Assembly: GCA_038363925.1 (NCBI GenBank)
Contig: JAQQWL010000015.1
Location: 682,001 to 746,000, forward strand
Reading direction: 5' to 3'
DNA length: 64,000 nt
From: Apiospora phragmitis
Taxonomy: Eukaryota > Ascomycota > Sordariomycetes > Amphisphaeriales > Apiosporaceae
This document shows positions 45,115-56,925 of this stretch, piece after piece. The notes beneath the pieces were generated by a model. It saw nothing but the letters and a program-made list of their open reading frames with translations. It searched no databases and had not been told where the DNA came from. Every line of letters begins with the position of its first letter. The stretch's first letter is position 1. Position numbers and translations under genes: made by a program.

Positions 45115-46574
45115 GGTGGTGCTTTATAGGTGGGTATGCAATATGCAGATGTCGATGCAAGTGGACTGGAGTAACAGCGTTGCACTGAATGAATTAAGGT
45201 GATTGACTGTAGTGTTGCACGAGATGTTGCTTCCGTGGAATGATGCAGACTGCAGTGAAACATATTGGAATAAACCCGTCTGCCCCCCATATTATATACA
45301 GCTTCCATGTGATTTGCCGAAGATGACTCGACGACAATTACTCCAAAACCTTAAGCCCCAAGTCCTTCCGAACAAGTTAAGATTCCTTCGAAGAAGATTC
45401 GCGATGCAGTGCAGCAGTGGTCCGATGTTACCTGGCTGCTCACGACACAGTGGTGTGATTTGGCCCAGGCTGGACTGTGAGCCATACCGGACTTTGACGT
45501 AGCTATCTAGCGGCTTGGGCTGTTAGCGGCGAGCCCCGCAGGGGAGGACCAGCAGGAGCCAGCGGGAACCAGGAGGGCCACCAACACCCGCCGGACTTAG
45601 ACGCAGTAAGGCCTGGTCCCCCAAGAGAAAACAGCCGCCGGTCGCAATCAGGTAAGGCGTTCCCGTGTTTTTATCGCAGGGTCAGTCGCGCATGCAAACT
45701 GTCGATTGGCCCCCGTGCGCGCGCGCGTCTTGGGGGAAATGAAAGCCCGGCGGAGTCCGCCCACGAATTTCACAAGCATGGAATGCAACCTGTTCGTCCC
45801 AACACCTGGGCTTCAATGTTACATTTTGCCTTCAGTCGGGCCATTCCCCACGCTACCAAACATTTGAGCTCCAGAACGTACGAGACCAATGGGATTGGAT
45901 TTGGCCTGGGGAATGGAGAATGCCTGAACCATCTGCCATCTGTCATCTCTTAACCCACTCAAACTCTTCACGCTGCATGTGTCAATATTGCATTGCTGAC
46001 AGGACTGTACATTTACAATGTTGATGATCTGACTTCTCAGGTAGTTTCCGACAACCCCCATTTCTAGGAGTCTTCCGAACTCCGACAAACTCCTGGGGCG
46101 ACCAATAGTGATCGACACAAAAGTCATACCACCAATTCAACCCCCCGAAAACTGTAAATGGTACCTGAACAGCTCCGCCTCCATAACCAATTGAGCCCCT
46201 TAAACACTGCAGAATTGCAACACTTTGCCTGTGTATCAAAAAAGAACATTAACGCCGCTTTGGTGGATTATGAGTATTTCTTCTTTCTTTTTTCATTCTT
46301 GCTATACGATCATCGATAGCATCGCCACTTGGCACGACTGCATGTTCCTGCAATCCCGTCGGTGCAAGTCATCAGTCACGTGTTGCACCAGCTCAGTAGA
46401 TGAGCTAACCCGCAGTGAGGAATCTACGCCAAAAGAGACAAATGTAGTAAGGGATATACCAAACCCAATTCCCACGGAATCGGTAAAGATAGATTCGAAA
46501 TTAGGCATCTAACTGTTGAGGATCAACTGGACATGTAAGCAGTCAATTGCCCACCTCCTTCATTCTTCTATAGT
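45115..46574. other. Intergenic
   Basis: No recognisable gene. A GC-rich patch at about 45510-45740 contains a (GC)n-like run CGCGCGCGCG near 45720. Short frames elsewhere have no domain. Confidence 0.5.
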
Positions 46575-49387
46575 TTAGGACCGATACGCCGTCCCTCCGA
46601 TCCCGCGCCATAGGAACTTTCGCCTCTCATTTTTCATCGTCGGTATGATCAAATCTTTCACTTCCTGTAATAAAACCGCGTCGTAGTTGCCGAAACATGC
46701 GTCCAGAGACCCCATCAGGGCCATTCCATCCACCTCGATGGGACTCGAGGTAATGGCGGCCCTGGCGCGCGGATCCAGAATCCTCTTCATGATCCGCAGA
46801 CGAATTCGGGCCAGAGATGCTACATCGAACGTGACGTGACCGCTATCTAGTCCGATAAAGTACTGGTGTTGCCAGATCAGGGCACGCTCCCAGATCGTGC
46901 GGCCTTGCCACCTTTGTGCAGGTTTCGCTCCGTTGTCGAGAAGCATTTTGACCAAGTCTTCGCTTATATGTTGGTAGGCAAACTGTAGCGAGGGCTTTAA
47001 GGCGTAGTCCAAAAGGGGCCGTCCCTTCTTCGATTTCACGAGCGACTTGTCCTTGCTTACGTGCCAGGCAACGTACTGCGTCAGGCCAAACTGGATGGCC
47101 ACGGTGAGAAAGCTGCTGTCGGCTTCGAACGGCTCGGGCTCGAGCGGGTGGAAATGAGATCAGTGCCTCGAAGCATGGTACTTGGCTTCCCGGCCTTTGT
47201 CTCCCCGGGTCATGTTTCCTAGCATGTATATTTTCTCTACCCATTGCCCCCCTCTCTCTTGCAGCGAGAGTTCGTGGGCGTATTGTAAGTTGCGGTCGAT
47301 GAAGGTGAGCACTCTCTCGTATTCCTTGTCGATGGATCCGAGAGATTCTAAGAAGCTGGCATACTTCAAAGCTCGGATGGCGAAGTCCCAGAGCATGGGT
47401 CTACTGCAGGATCCACCGGCAATGGCAATGGCAAGACGCCTCATGACGGTCCGTATCAGGTGCTGGCATGTTTCAGGGCTCGGTTTGAACTCATCAGCCG
47501 CAAAGTCCCATGAAGTGCCGTGTTCAAAGCCGACCCTCGCCTCGGTCAAATCAAGCGATTGATCGCCATACGGCTGGTCATCATTTACAGTGATGAGCCC
47601 AAAGCATAGGTTCTTGAGTTCGTGTTCCATGAAAAAGCCTGCGCGGCTCATTTGCTCGCGGGTATAAGCCAGCGCCGATATTATGTTGCTGCCAGAGCCT
47701 TGGCTTTCTGGGTGGCAGGCGAGGTATAAGTCGAAAAGCGATAATTTCCAATTGCCTGCCGCGTTGAAAGACCTCAGCTGGCTTATTTGGTGTGTCTGCA
47801 CCATTCTAACCATGCTTGCAGATCTTTCTTTTGACATTCCTTTATACACATCATTCATCGATGTGGGCATCTCTCGAATGGCTTCGCTTAGTTCATTCGC
47901 GTCCGCGCCATCTTTTGCCAAGCTTTGCAACCGGTTGATGGCCACACGGGCCCATAGGAACATCCCTTGAGATGCTTCGGTGACGAAGTCAACCAGCTCG
48001 ATGTTGTAGGTCTCCTCCAAGGTCTGAAGCTTGGTCCTAACAAACCCACGCATTCCCTCCCTGTTGAGATCTGTTATGTGGATATTGCAGGACGAAGGCA
48101 ATGTGGCCTCAACAAAATAAGTTGGCCTCGCTGCTAGTACGATCTTGATATTATTGGCAGTAGAAACATATTTCAGCAACTTTAGTAAGTTTTCAAACTC
48201 CTCACTCATGTCTAATCCATCGATCAAGAGGACAATCTTCAAAGGAGTTTGTTCTTGTTCGGCCAAAACCTTGAAGGCTTTGAACAGCTGGCTCATAGAG
48301 GGATGGCCAAGTTTCTGATGCCTCGATGTTGACTTGACAACTTGACGATCGAATGTAAGCTTAAATTCGGTTGGGAATACGTATTGAATCAACCACGGAT
48401 GTTGGCGCAGGATGAAGACCAGCACACAGCGAAGCAGGCCCGCGACACTTGTCGTCATGGTCAGCCCAGCTCTCCAAAAGAAATGAGAAGCGATACACGG
48501 GGTTGCCGACACTTTCCATTGACGGACAGACTCGGTAAACTCCAAGGACTGAGATATGAACTTCATTATTGTTGACTTGCCGCTTCCGGGTGGGCCAGTA
48601 ATAACAAATGGCCTCGTTCCAGCGTGGCTGGCCCAACACAGTATCCCAGTTGAGTCAGGGGTTCGCTTCTTTCCGGTCCCAATGAACCAGTCACAAGTAC
48701 CAGGCTCCGGTGTGGACAAGTTCCGCTTCCCTTCATTCATCAGTGGGAACCTAAGCCATCTAAGGATGGATCCATAGACATTGCGCAGGACATGAGAATC
48801 CCACTGGTATTTCTCGCCTGCGATAATAGTAGGAGGGACTGCATGGCGCCCGTCATAGTATGGATTAAGTCCTAGACTTAACTCCGCGAGTGAGACGGCA
48901 GATTCAAAAGACTCTTGCCTGCAACTAGTGAGTCATTTCTCCGGTCGGACAAGTGTTTTATTCCTGGAAGCCATGTAACATACCGGAGAATCGACTCAAC
49001 TGAAGAGCGTAGCGAAGGTAAAAGAGCGAATGTGGAGCACATAGTCTCGGCAGTTAGGCCTGTCGCCACAATCTTGTCCGTCATCTCTTTGATTGCATCT
49101 TCGCACTGCTCATAGATCGAAACCCATCGCTGCTGCATTACGGCTTGCTTTGCGTTGCCGCCTTGTTGTAACGAGGTCTCCACGTGAGCGGCCAACGCTT
49201 TCTGGATCGATTCATGCTGTTCAGCGAGAACCTGGGCGAATTCATCATCTAATTGGACTGGAGAAGACTTCGTGAGGTCAGTCTGCTGATCAAGGAGGGT
49301 TTCGCCGAAATCCAAGAACCGGAGGATGGCCCTTGCAAGACAATCCCGCGAAGTAGTCTTACTGGGTGTTTCCATGTTCAAATGCAA
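46575..49387 (-). CDS. NACHT-type STAND NTPase (fungal NLR-like), with an in-frame TGA near the C-terminal part
   Basis: Exon 1 49387-48984 and exon 2 48918-46575 (intron GTATGT...GTTGCAG). Residues 1-134 form an NLR N-terminal helical domain (ILRFLDFGETLLDQQTDL, the common FxDFGxxLL pattern). The NACHT domain follows: Walker A FVITGPPGSGKST at about 239-251, Walker B KIVLLIDGLD at about 362-371, then IKIVLAARPT (sensor 1 R) and ITDLNREGMRGFVRTKLQ, QGMFLWARVAINRLQ and EAIREMPTSMNDVYKGM, all typical of fungal NACHT NTPases. A TGA at 47160-47162 ends the product at 720 aa. The same frame then continues (SHFHPLEPEPFEADSSFLTV, LLDYALKPSLQFAYQHISED, VKMLLDNGAKPAQRW, ankyrin-like) to TAG at 46575, 915 codons in all. 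Such proteins act in self/non-self recognition and cell death. The stop may be an error, a pseudogene mark, or yield a short form. Confidence 0.85.
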
Positions 49388-49946
49388 ATTTCGTGCGTCG
49401 GGTTGGGATGTGAGAAAAATACCGTTGCCTCTGTTCGACGATTGGTAAAAGGAAAATGAATGGTCTTACGGCGGGGTCATCTTGTTAGGGGCGGTTCGAC
49501 CGTTGCCGTCCGGATGATCCCGATTGCGGATGAGCCATATCTGCCTTGGACGGCGGCTGGAGCATTCAACAGAGAGGGGTAACGGGTAACGACCTGAATC
49601 ATACAAGTTAATGGCGGTTGTTTGGCTGCATTAGTGCTTATTTCAGGTTCATTGCCGAAGCTTCCACCTATAAAAGGCGTATTATGGCAGACCTGGGATT
49701 GACAGACATACAGTAACCTCATGTTTTCTTTTCCTTATCCTTTTCTTTTCAATGCCACAGTGGACACGTTTTACACGAAAACGAGACAGTGAACGACGCA
49801 GGTAGCTAGATCATCTGTAAACGTCCTATCTATCCAATGACAAAACATTCAACACAGTCAGAATACTTACTATTTAGATTAGACTTCAAAGCCTATAAAT
49901 TATTATACTAATTCAAAAGCTAGCGCCGCTCTAGCAACAAAAGGGG
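49388..49946. other. Intergenic between divergent NACHT and DUF6594 genes
   Basis: Shared upstream region of the two divergent genes. No other feature. Confidence 0.5.
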
Positions 49947-51017
49947 ATGACTAGCCAACTCTCAACCATAGAGCGTTATGTTAGGCTAGCAACTGAAATG
50001 GATTCTGATGAGGATCTCGCGGTTATCCGGCGATTCGGCGACTTGTATCTACTCAACATCTTAGTGGTTCAAGCGGAGCTTCAGAAGATGCGCGCCGAGT
50101 TTATTGCCATGTGCGAGGATCCGAGCAAGGCCGGACATCGCAGCAATATAATGTCACTGCCCGTTGAAGGGGACGGCGTTGACACGTAGAAGCATAGGAT
50201 GTTCAAAAGCATACAGACTAAACTGAAGGAGTATAGTGAGTGAGCCAGATAAGACAATGCAGATCCTATTCTAGCCCCGTGGCGAGCGCCCCCAGACTGA
50301 TGCACTTGCCCCTTAAGACGATGCCATCATTGCGCAGACACATATCCGCAACCTGGACCGGCCAGGGGCAGAAGACATCCCGTACCTTCGAGCTTGGATC
50401 GCCTCCGAGTCCAACGGAAGGCCACTGGAAGACTGGGACAGGAACTGTTGGGGTCCGGAGCATGAGAACGATTTCATATCGCTCAAGAGTGACGGGGCAC
50501 GAGGAAACCGCCTCATAGCACGCGCTAAGCTAACTTACCACATCTGGCGACACCGTTTCGCCAGCTTGAACGAGGCAAGTGCCCTACCTTCTTAAGTGCC
50601 TAGGTTCTATCCATGCAAGGGGCTATGAAGCTAACCAAGGCTGGCAGAAATCACCGCCGGAAACCATAGACTCCCGTGTCATCCAGCTAGGCGGTCCGAA
50701 GGAGCATTTAGGCCGGGCTACCCTGCAACGCAAGACGGCGTTCTCCTCTCGCCTGATCGACCATGGCACTGTTCGGGGGAATTGCACTTGTGGTGCCTAC
50801 CATCATTATGGCCGCTTTACCGAGCCTGCTGACTAGTCTCATCACCACCTCTGTGGCTGTAGTGGCCTTTGCCATCACCCTAGCCTTTGGCGCGAGGGAC
50901 AGCACCGGGAAAGACGTGTTACAGGCCACGGCTGCTTACACGGCTGTGTTGGTCGTTTTCGTGGGTACGAGCTTGAGTGGTGTCTCACAGAATGGAAGCC
51001 AGGCACCAAGAAGATAG
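49947..51017 (+). pseudogene. DUF6594 membrane protein gene, broken
   Basis: The start MTSQLSTIERYVRLATEMDS and RRFGDLYLLNILVVQAELQK match the N-terminus of the fungal DUF6594 family. TAG at 50187 interrupts the frame, which continues as KHRMFKSIQTKLKEY to an intron 50236-50317 (GTGAGT...CTTAAG). Splicing gives EYNDAIIAQTHIRNLDRPGA, the normal continuation, then WGPEHENDFISLKSDGARGN. After about 50590 the reading frame is lost for ~170 bp. The C-terminal membrane part then appears in another frame: MALFGGIALVVPTIIMAALP, TTSVAVVAFAITLAFGARDS and AAYTAVLVVFVGTS, stop at 51015, the characteristic three-helix end of the family. The TAG replaces a probable Gln (CAG to TAG, a C-to-T change at CpA). 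Likely a pseudogene. DUF6594 proteins often neighbour NLR/HET genes; function unknown. Confidence 0.7.
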
Positions 51018-51339
51018 CGACCTGCCCGGAAGACCCGAACATACGTGATATTCAAGATTATGTATGTCGTTTCACAAGATGGATTTAGACATTTAACTCG
51101 CGAAAATTCACATTTTCACTTGATTCCCATTGCCCGACCGGCAAACATGGTGCCACCAACCACATGAACAACGGACAACATGCATCTGGGGCTATTGCCT
51201 TTATTATGGTGACTGAGAGGCAATGCCAACCTATGACTCACGACGGCCATTGTGCTTCCGTTGATTGCGATGACACACAGGCCTAATTGATCGTGGCTTT
51301 GACAATCGTGCACTACCTCCTCTCCTATTTTGCTCCATA
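51018..51339. other. Short intergenic, convergent 3' ends
   Basis: 3' flanks of the DUF6594 relic and the minus-strand Cys/His gene; nothing else seen. Confidence 0.45.
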
Positions 51340-51930
51340 TCAAGGCTTCTTGGCCGTTTGCTGCCCTTCCATTTCCTGGTGCAACTCGTTTTGTGCGTTC
51401 GCCATTGCGACGTCAAACACACGGTCGAACTCGCGTCGTGCTGCCATTTCACCTGCTGCTCGCAGATGGCTGTAAGATTCTCGGCCAACAGCCCACCAAA
51501 CCCAGGTTTCGATGAGGCGCGATCGAGGAATGAAGCGAGGTAAGCCGATGATGTGCTCAAGGAGGCTGTGGTTCTTCTGGCCCACAATCCAGTTCTCCTG
51601 AAGGAGGTCGTTGAGATTCTTGGTGGCGACGTTGGCAAGGTCAATCCCCTGCTTGTGAGTGAAGGCGGGTCTCTTGGGAGCTACTTTGGTGTCGGTTGAT
51701 TTTGTATCCTTGGTGACCACGGTGAATCCGTCCTCCTGGAGGAACGTCTCTTCGTCCTTCTGCTCCTTGGCTTTGAAGCAGTCGGCGCAGGTCTCCTTGC
51801 TGCGCTTCGTGGTAATGTGACGGTGGTCAACCTTTTGGCACTCTTCGCCTAAGAGACACCAAATGCCGGGTTTATGATCGGCAATAATGCAACCGCAAGC
51901 ATAAATAGTCTTCGTGGTGCTCACGCACAT
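51340..51930 (-). CDS. Small Cys/His-containing fungal protein of unknown function
   Basis: Start chosen at ATG 51930 (MCVSTTKTIYACGCIIADHK), as fungal proteins of this type begin MCxxxxxxYxCGC; the frame is open 57 codons further upstream without a better start. 196 aa. Cys/His residues ACGC, WCLLGEEC, DHRHITT and ETCADC in the first 60 residues suggest one zinc site. The remainder is helical with ETWVWWAVGRESYSHLRAAG and an E/Q-rich end (ELHQEMEGQQTAKKP). No signal peptide. Family unnamed as far as I know. Confidence 0.65.
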   Translation of the reverse strand: MCVSTTKTIYACGCIIADHKPGIWCLLGEECQKVDHRHITTKRSKETCADCFKAKEQKDEETFLQEDGFTVVTKDTKSTDTKVAPKRPAFTHKQGIDLANVATKNLNDLLQENWIVGQKNHSLLEHIIGLPRFIPRSRLIETWVWWAVGRESYSHLRAAGEMAARREFDRVFDVAMANAQNELHQEMEGQQTAKKP

Positions 51931-52645
51931 GATGACGGTGGCGTGTGAAAGTGTATGTGGTTCGATGCAGGATATCGGGTTCAGGTGTTCTGACTTGCAA
52001 GGGAGACTCAAGAAATGGTAGAGTGTTGTTTTGGGGAAGAAGGAGAAAGAGCTGTGGAGGTCGGCGATGAGAAACTGTTTTGTGGCAGAGGGAGGCGTCA
52101 TTGAATCCTAGGCTTATGCAGGTACTAACTTCCCGTGTATTGAATTTTAAAGTGAGCACTCGAGACCAATGTCGCAATACAATTATCACAAAGCACTCAT
52201 TAAGAATTCTAATGCAGCACATAATGCTATATAGTAAGGTCTAACTGAAGCTGATAGAAGGCTGTGCATATAATGTTTATACGTATGGTATAAACATGGA
52301 AAACTACTACCTGGGTAACGGGTAACATAAATTGAATGCTTCGACGACGGATGGCTATGTCCTCTTTATTTAATTAGGCCCAAACCACTTCAATCTACTC
52401 AAGGCCTCTTTGACCCTTATATAAAGGTAGACGATGAGCGTAGCCCACCACCACAATCTGTCTAGATATGCCAAAGCCCACATGGCTTCCCATAACACAA
52501 TTTGGGAAAGGGCGTATTCTATGAATCCTTGGCAACTCAGGTGCTTGACCTAATATAATATTTTGTAGGAGTGGATTGCTTCTTGTGTCACTTTTGGTGA
52601 CTTTAAGAAAGATAAGACAGACACTTAGTAGAAGCAATAAGTGTA
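51931..52645. other. Intergenic, flank of transposon nest
   Basis: No gene seen; AT content rises towards the element at 52646. Confidence 0.5.
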
Positions 52646-55600
52646 ACGTATCCCACAAGCGAATGTCCCACACAAGCGAATGTCTCATTTTTATAAATTT
52701 CCTCATAGCCTTAACCTTTTTTTATATTCTTTTACGTCCGAAAATATTATAACTTTAAAAAAAGAGTAATATAATTCTAGCGTTTTAAACGCTTTAAAAA
52801 GATTTAATTTTAAGCGTATAAAAAGCTGTATTAATTTATTACGTCTTATCGAAAACTTTATAACGTAAACGAAATAGCTAACCTATACGATACAAAATAA
52901 TGTCAGGGACCCACCTTTCGCGCCCCCCCTGCTTTCGCGCCCTTGTTAACTAGCCACCGGATTTTTTAACCCCTTTAATTATTTCGATTTCCTCTACTAA
53001 TTTTTTATCGTTTTTTTTTAAACTTTAAATATAGTGCCGATAATTAATTATAAAGCAGTATACCGAAAAAGAGCTCTAAAAAGCCTTAAATTATATCGTA
53101 AATAGTACTCCGATTAAATAAGCCGCTCGTGAATACGGTATTCCCGAGTCAACGCTCCGGAGCCGACTTTAAGGCCACCAGTCCAGATCGGAGGGTGCGG
53201 CAGATCTTCAGAGGCTCAGTCCTAACCAGGAGAAGCACTTGGCATTATAGATTATTACTTAACAGGCTCTAGGGCTTCCTCTAACCTACGCCTAAGTACG
53301 AGAATTCGCCGAGCGCATCCTTCGAGCTTAAGGGGACCCTAACCTAGTCGAAAAGAAATAGCTCTAAGCCTTTATACGAAGGAATCTTATTATTAAGGTT
53401 TTAAGGGCTCGAGTTATTAATTTAAAGCGTGTTAATAGTATTTTTATCGAGGTAATTCGGTCCTGGTTTTAGCGACTCGAATAACCCGATATTTAAGAAA
53501 TTAAGCTAATTAACCGTTATAATATGGATAAAATAGGGGTCCTCGAGGGTATCGGATCGAATAGTTTAGTACTCGGAAGTATTAAAAACCGGTCTATTCG
53601 AAAAAAATAACTTAGTTCGAAAGCTTAAACCTTTTTTATTAAATATATATTAACTTTAAAACGTATAATTAATTTATTAGTTATTTTTAAGTGTAAAATT
53701 ATTTAATAATAATAATTCTCTTTTAATTTAGCTCTTTTTAAGGGCTAATAATTTATCGCGACGGAAAATAGATAAATAACGGATAAAATAGCCGTCGAAT
53801 AGCTCGAGAAAGTCTTTATCCCAAATACCGCCCCGGAAAACCCTTCGAAATACCGCCTACTTATTATCGACGGCCACGGAAGCTATATAATAACTAATTT
53901 TATATATTTATACTTTAATTATCGTATTCGTTTTCTTTTTTTACCCCCTTATATATCCCACGTTTTATAACCCTTCGATCTAGCCGTCTTCAGCCCTCTA
54001 AAGACGGTATACCGGAAAATACTCGGAAATATAAACTAATACTCGAACTTAACGGTAATCGGCAAGCGATACTTCCTTCAATGCTACTAGAAAGCCCGTT
54101 CGGAAGCACTTTCGGGCTAGAATATCCGAAATAACTAGAAGGCAGCCGGCCTTTAGCCGGTAAATATAACAAAACCACTACTAAGCCCGCTTTTAGTCAG
54201 AAACACCCTCTATACGATATCCGATCCGGCTCGTACGGAGCTTAACGGGTCTAATAGGGTCCTCTATACGCCCCGGAATATAATTCGTGGTTCGGATATT
54301 ATTTAGTCGACCTTAAAAAAGTCGGTTAAATTTAAGGAGCAAGTCCGGCTTGCTAACCTATTAGAAAAGAATATAGCTATATAACGGTAACTGTTTCGAA
54401 AGGTCCGGAAAGTATTTAATAAGAAGGACGTATAGGTGGCTATCCTGGAGAGGCAGGTTGAGGCATTCTAGGCTCAACTGGAGGCTGTAAGGCCGAGGAA
54501 ACGGAAGAAGGTGGATTTGAGCCCGAATTCGAGGTTCGCTATAATCGAAGATATATAATATACGTAAATAGCTATTAAAAAAGCTAAAATTACTTCTAAT
54601 AAAGAGAGCGATAATAAAATTAATAAGGCTAGCTTTTATATAATTATTATTATAAAGTCGAGCTAAATAGGCGACGTTAAATTAAAGGGGTAAATTTAAA
54701 CAAACTGGTTAATAGGGGCGCGAAAGTAGGGGGGGCGCGAAAGGTGGGTCCCCGACGTTACTTACGAATTCTCGAAAGCTTCTAAATTTTAAAAAAAATA
54801 TAATTATTCGATATATTATTAATTTAAATACGCGATCGTTTCTTCCCCGGCTAAGTAATATAAAAAATATAGCGAATCGATTATTTAATTTACGCGACGC
54901 GGGACGTGTCGGCGTTAACTAAGCTTTTAATTTCGTATAATAATAATTAGACCTCCGGACGCGTTTTAATTAAAAAATCGATTATTAAAAAGTCTTTTAT
55001 AAAAATCCCGAAGCGTATTACGCGTAATTTACCCTTATATAGAATATAATTTATAAGTACAGGATTTAAAAGGAGGATATCTATAATTTCGACGAGACTG
55101 GCTTTTTTATAAATTAAATCTCGTTCGAAATAATCGTAACTATTTCTAATTAATGCGGAAAGCTTAAAGTAATATAATAAAAAAACTAGGAATAAGTTAT
55201 AATTATTTAAAGCGTTGGATTACACGGTTACACTAAAATTCCGTACATTATTTTTACCGGGAAAACGCACCTCTTTTCCTAATATAAAAATAGCTTATTA
55301 CCGAAAGACTAAGTGATCGTAATTATTAAAAATAATTAAATTATAAATAAAAAAGGCGAGGATTAGATTTAATACTTTAATTAATATATTAGGTTTTGTA
55401 CGAAAGGTTATTATCGCTTTTTAATCTTAAACGGTTACAAAAGTTACTATTCGATAGCTTTCGAGCTCTATTATAAAAAAAACTCGATTATTATACTTTA
55501 TATACCTTCTTATTCGTCGTATAAATTCTAACCTTTTAATATTAACTGTTTTCGTATATTAAAAAAAGCGTATAGAAAAGAAATTAAATATTTTATACGG

Positions 55601-56364
55601 ACGTATATTACCTATATCTTAAAGGAAGACTTTTTATTAACGTTTTTAAAAACGTTTTAAGCGATTTTCACCGTTTCGAATATACGAAAAAGCTTTTAAA
55701 AAATAGGACTCGTTTTATATAATCCGGAATATATTATTTTATAATTAGATATAAAGCTATATATTTTAATACCTCCGGGGACGTTTTCCGGCTTATTTAT
55801 TCCTTAAAAATTAAAAACTTTAAATAACTCGATTAAAGCTTAATCCTAAACCGAATACGTTTAAAACCGTATTATACGGTATTAAAATAACTTTTTAACG
55901 TTTATTTTAATTAGCTTTAATTAAATCGTAAAAGTTATAACGTATATTATATACCGAGTTACTCTTTTAAAATATAAGAACGCAATATTTTAAAAAATAA
56001 ACAAAATATTTAGCCGGCGCCGCCGTATAAAAAAAACGGCTATAAAATAAAAAATTACTTCGTATATAAATTAAAAAAGATTTATAATTTTAAAAAGATA
56101 TTAATAAATAATTATAAAACGAATCGCGTCGAAAGAATAATTATACGAAAACGTTTAGGATACGCTTATAACGCTATAGAATCTACGGAAAGCCCGGGCA
56201 TAATACGCGTACTTATTAAAATAATATAGAAATATTTAAAGATAAGAATTCCGATTAATTTTAATATTTTATATACGTTATAATAGAATTAACTTATATT
56301 TTATTAAAAAAGTATAAAAAAATAAAACATTCGCTTATATAGGATATTCGCTTATGGGATACGT
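52646..56364 (+). mobile_element. Pogo/Fot1-type DNA transposon, copy B (RIP-decayed, hosts a nested Fot1-type element)
   Basis: TA duplication at 52644-52645 and 56365-56366. Left end ACGTATCCCACAAGCGAATG; right end is its inverted repeat. Without the nested element and one TA it is 1868 bp. On the plus strand, reading through RIP-created stops, the C-terminal region of a pogo/DDE_1 transposase is visible at about 55570-56200: a TVSNIRK motif, GLVLYNPEYIIL (family usual: NIRxGFxxTGLVPxxP), PPGTFSGLF and a basic tail (KRTY/APPYKKNGYK). It has the same TIR organisation as copies A and C: the word TATAAGCGAATGTCC repeated twice. No intact frame. Confidence 0.8.
52910..54758 (+). mobile_element. 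Second Fot1-type DNA transposon nested in copy B (RIP-decayed)
   Basis: 1849 bp, flanked by TA (52908-52909, 54759-54760). Inverted ends: GTCAGGGACCCACCTTTCGC at the left, and the right end is the complement with one G/A difference; the TIR has a repeated TTTCGCGCCC word. Plus-strand relics of a CENP-B/Tc5 HTH transposase: REYGIPESTLRSRLKGHQSR, EGAADLQRLSPNQEKHLALW (with A-for-G or T-for-C stops), AQVREFAERIL near 53100-53320, and DDE region LLIIDGHGSYIT, FLPPYISHVLQPFDLAVFSP at 53850-54000. C-terminal LERQVEAFQAQLEAVRPRKR near 54440-54500. Less RIP-mutated than its host, so it may be younger. Confidence 0.82.
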
Positions 56365-56559
56365 TATAATAAGTAAATTTCATAAGGTGAGAAACTTTAA
56401 ACAAGGATATAATATATATAATATAGTCTATAGTTTAATTAAATATACGGTCTAATTAAATACTTTTTAAGACCTTATATAATAAAATATAAGATTATTT
56501 AATTATTAAGTTTAAAATTAATTAGAACTACTTAGAATTGTTTTCGTTAAACGCTTTTA

Positions 56560-56925
56560 TATTATTTTATAGTCGTTTTTTTTTCGTATAGTAGCGCCGG
56601 CTAAGTATTTTATTTACTTCTTATAATACGGTTACTTTATTTTTTTTAAAAAAGTAAGCCGGTATATAACTTGCGTTATACTTTTCGTAATTTAATTAAG
56701 TCTATTAAAAATTAATATCGAGGAGCTATTTTAATGCCGCGCGATTCGATTTTTTACGTATTTAGTTTAAAACTAAGCTTTAATTAATTATTTAAAGTTT
56801 TTAATTTTTAAAGTATAAATAAGCCGAAAGAGGTCGCCGGAAGCGTTAATGTACAAAGTTTTATATTTAATTATAAAATAATATATTCTAGATTATACGG
56901 TATAAGTCTTATTATTAAAATAGTT
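56560..56925 (-). mobile_element. Fragment of the pogo family (copy D)
   Basis: The stretch with GTCGTTTTTTTTTCGTATAG, GCGCCGGCTAAGTATTTTAT and GATTATACGGTATAAG is collinear with 59165-59500 of copy C (same orientation) but lacks both ends. A truncated fourth copy in the nest. Confidence 0.55.

Noticed and set aside
53990..54178. Minus-strand frame of 62 codons
   Set aside because: Antisense to the decayed Fot1-type transposase DDE region.
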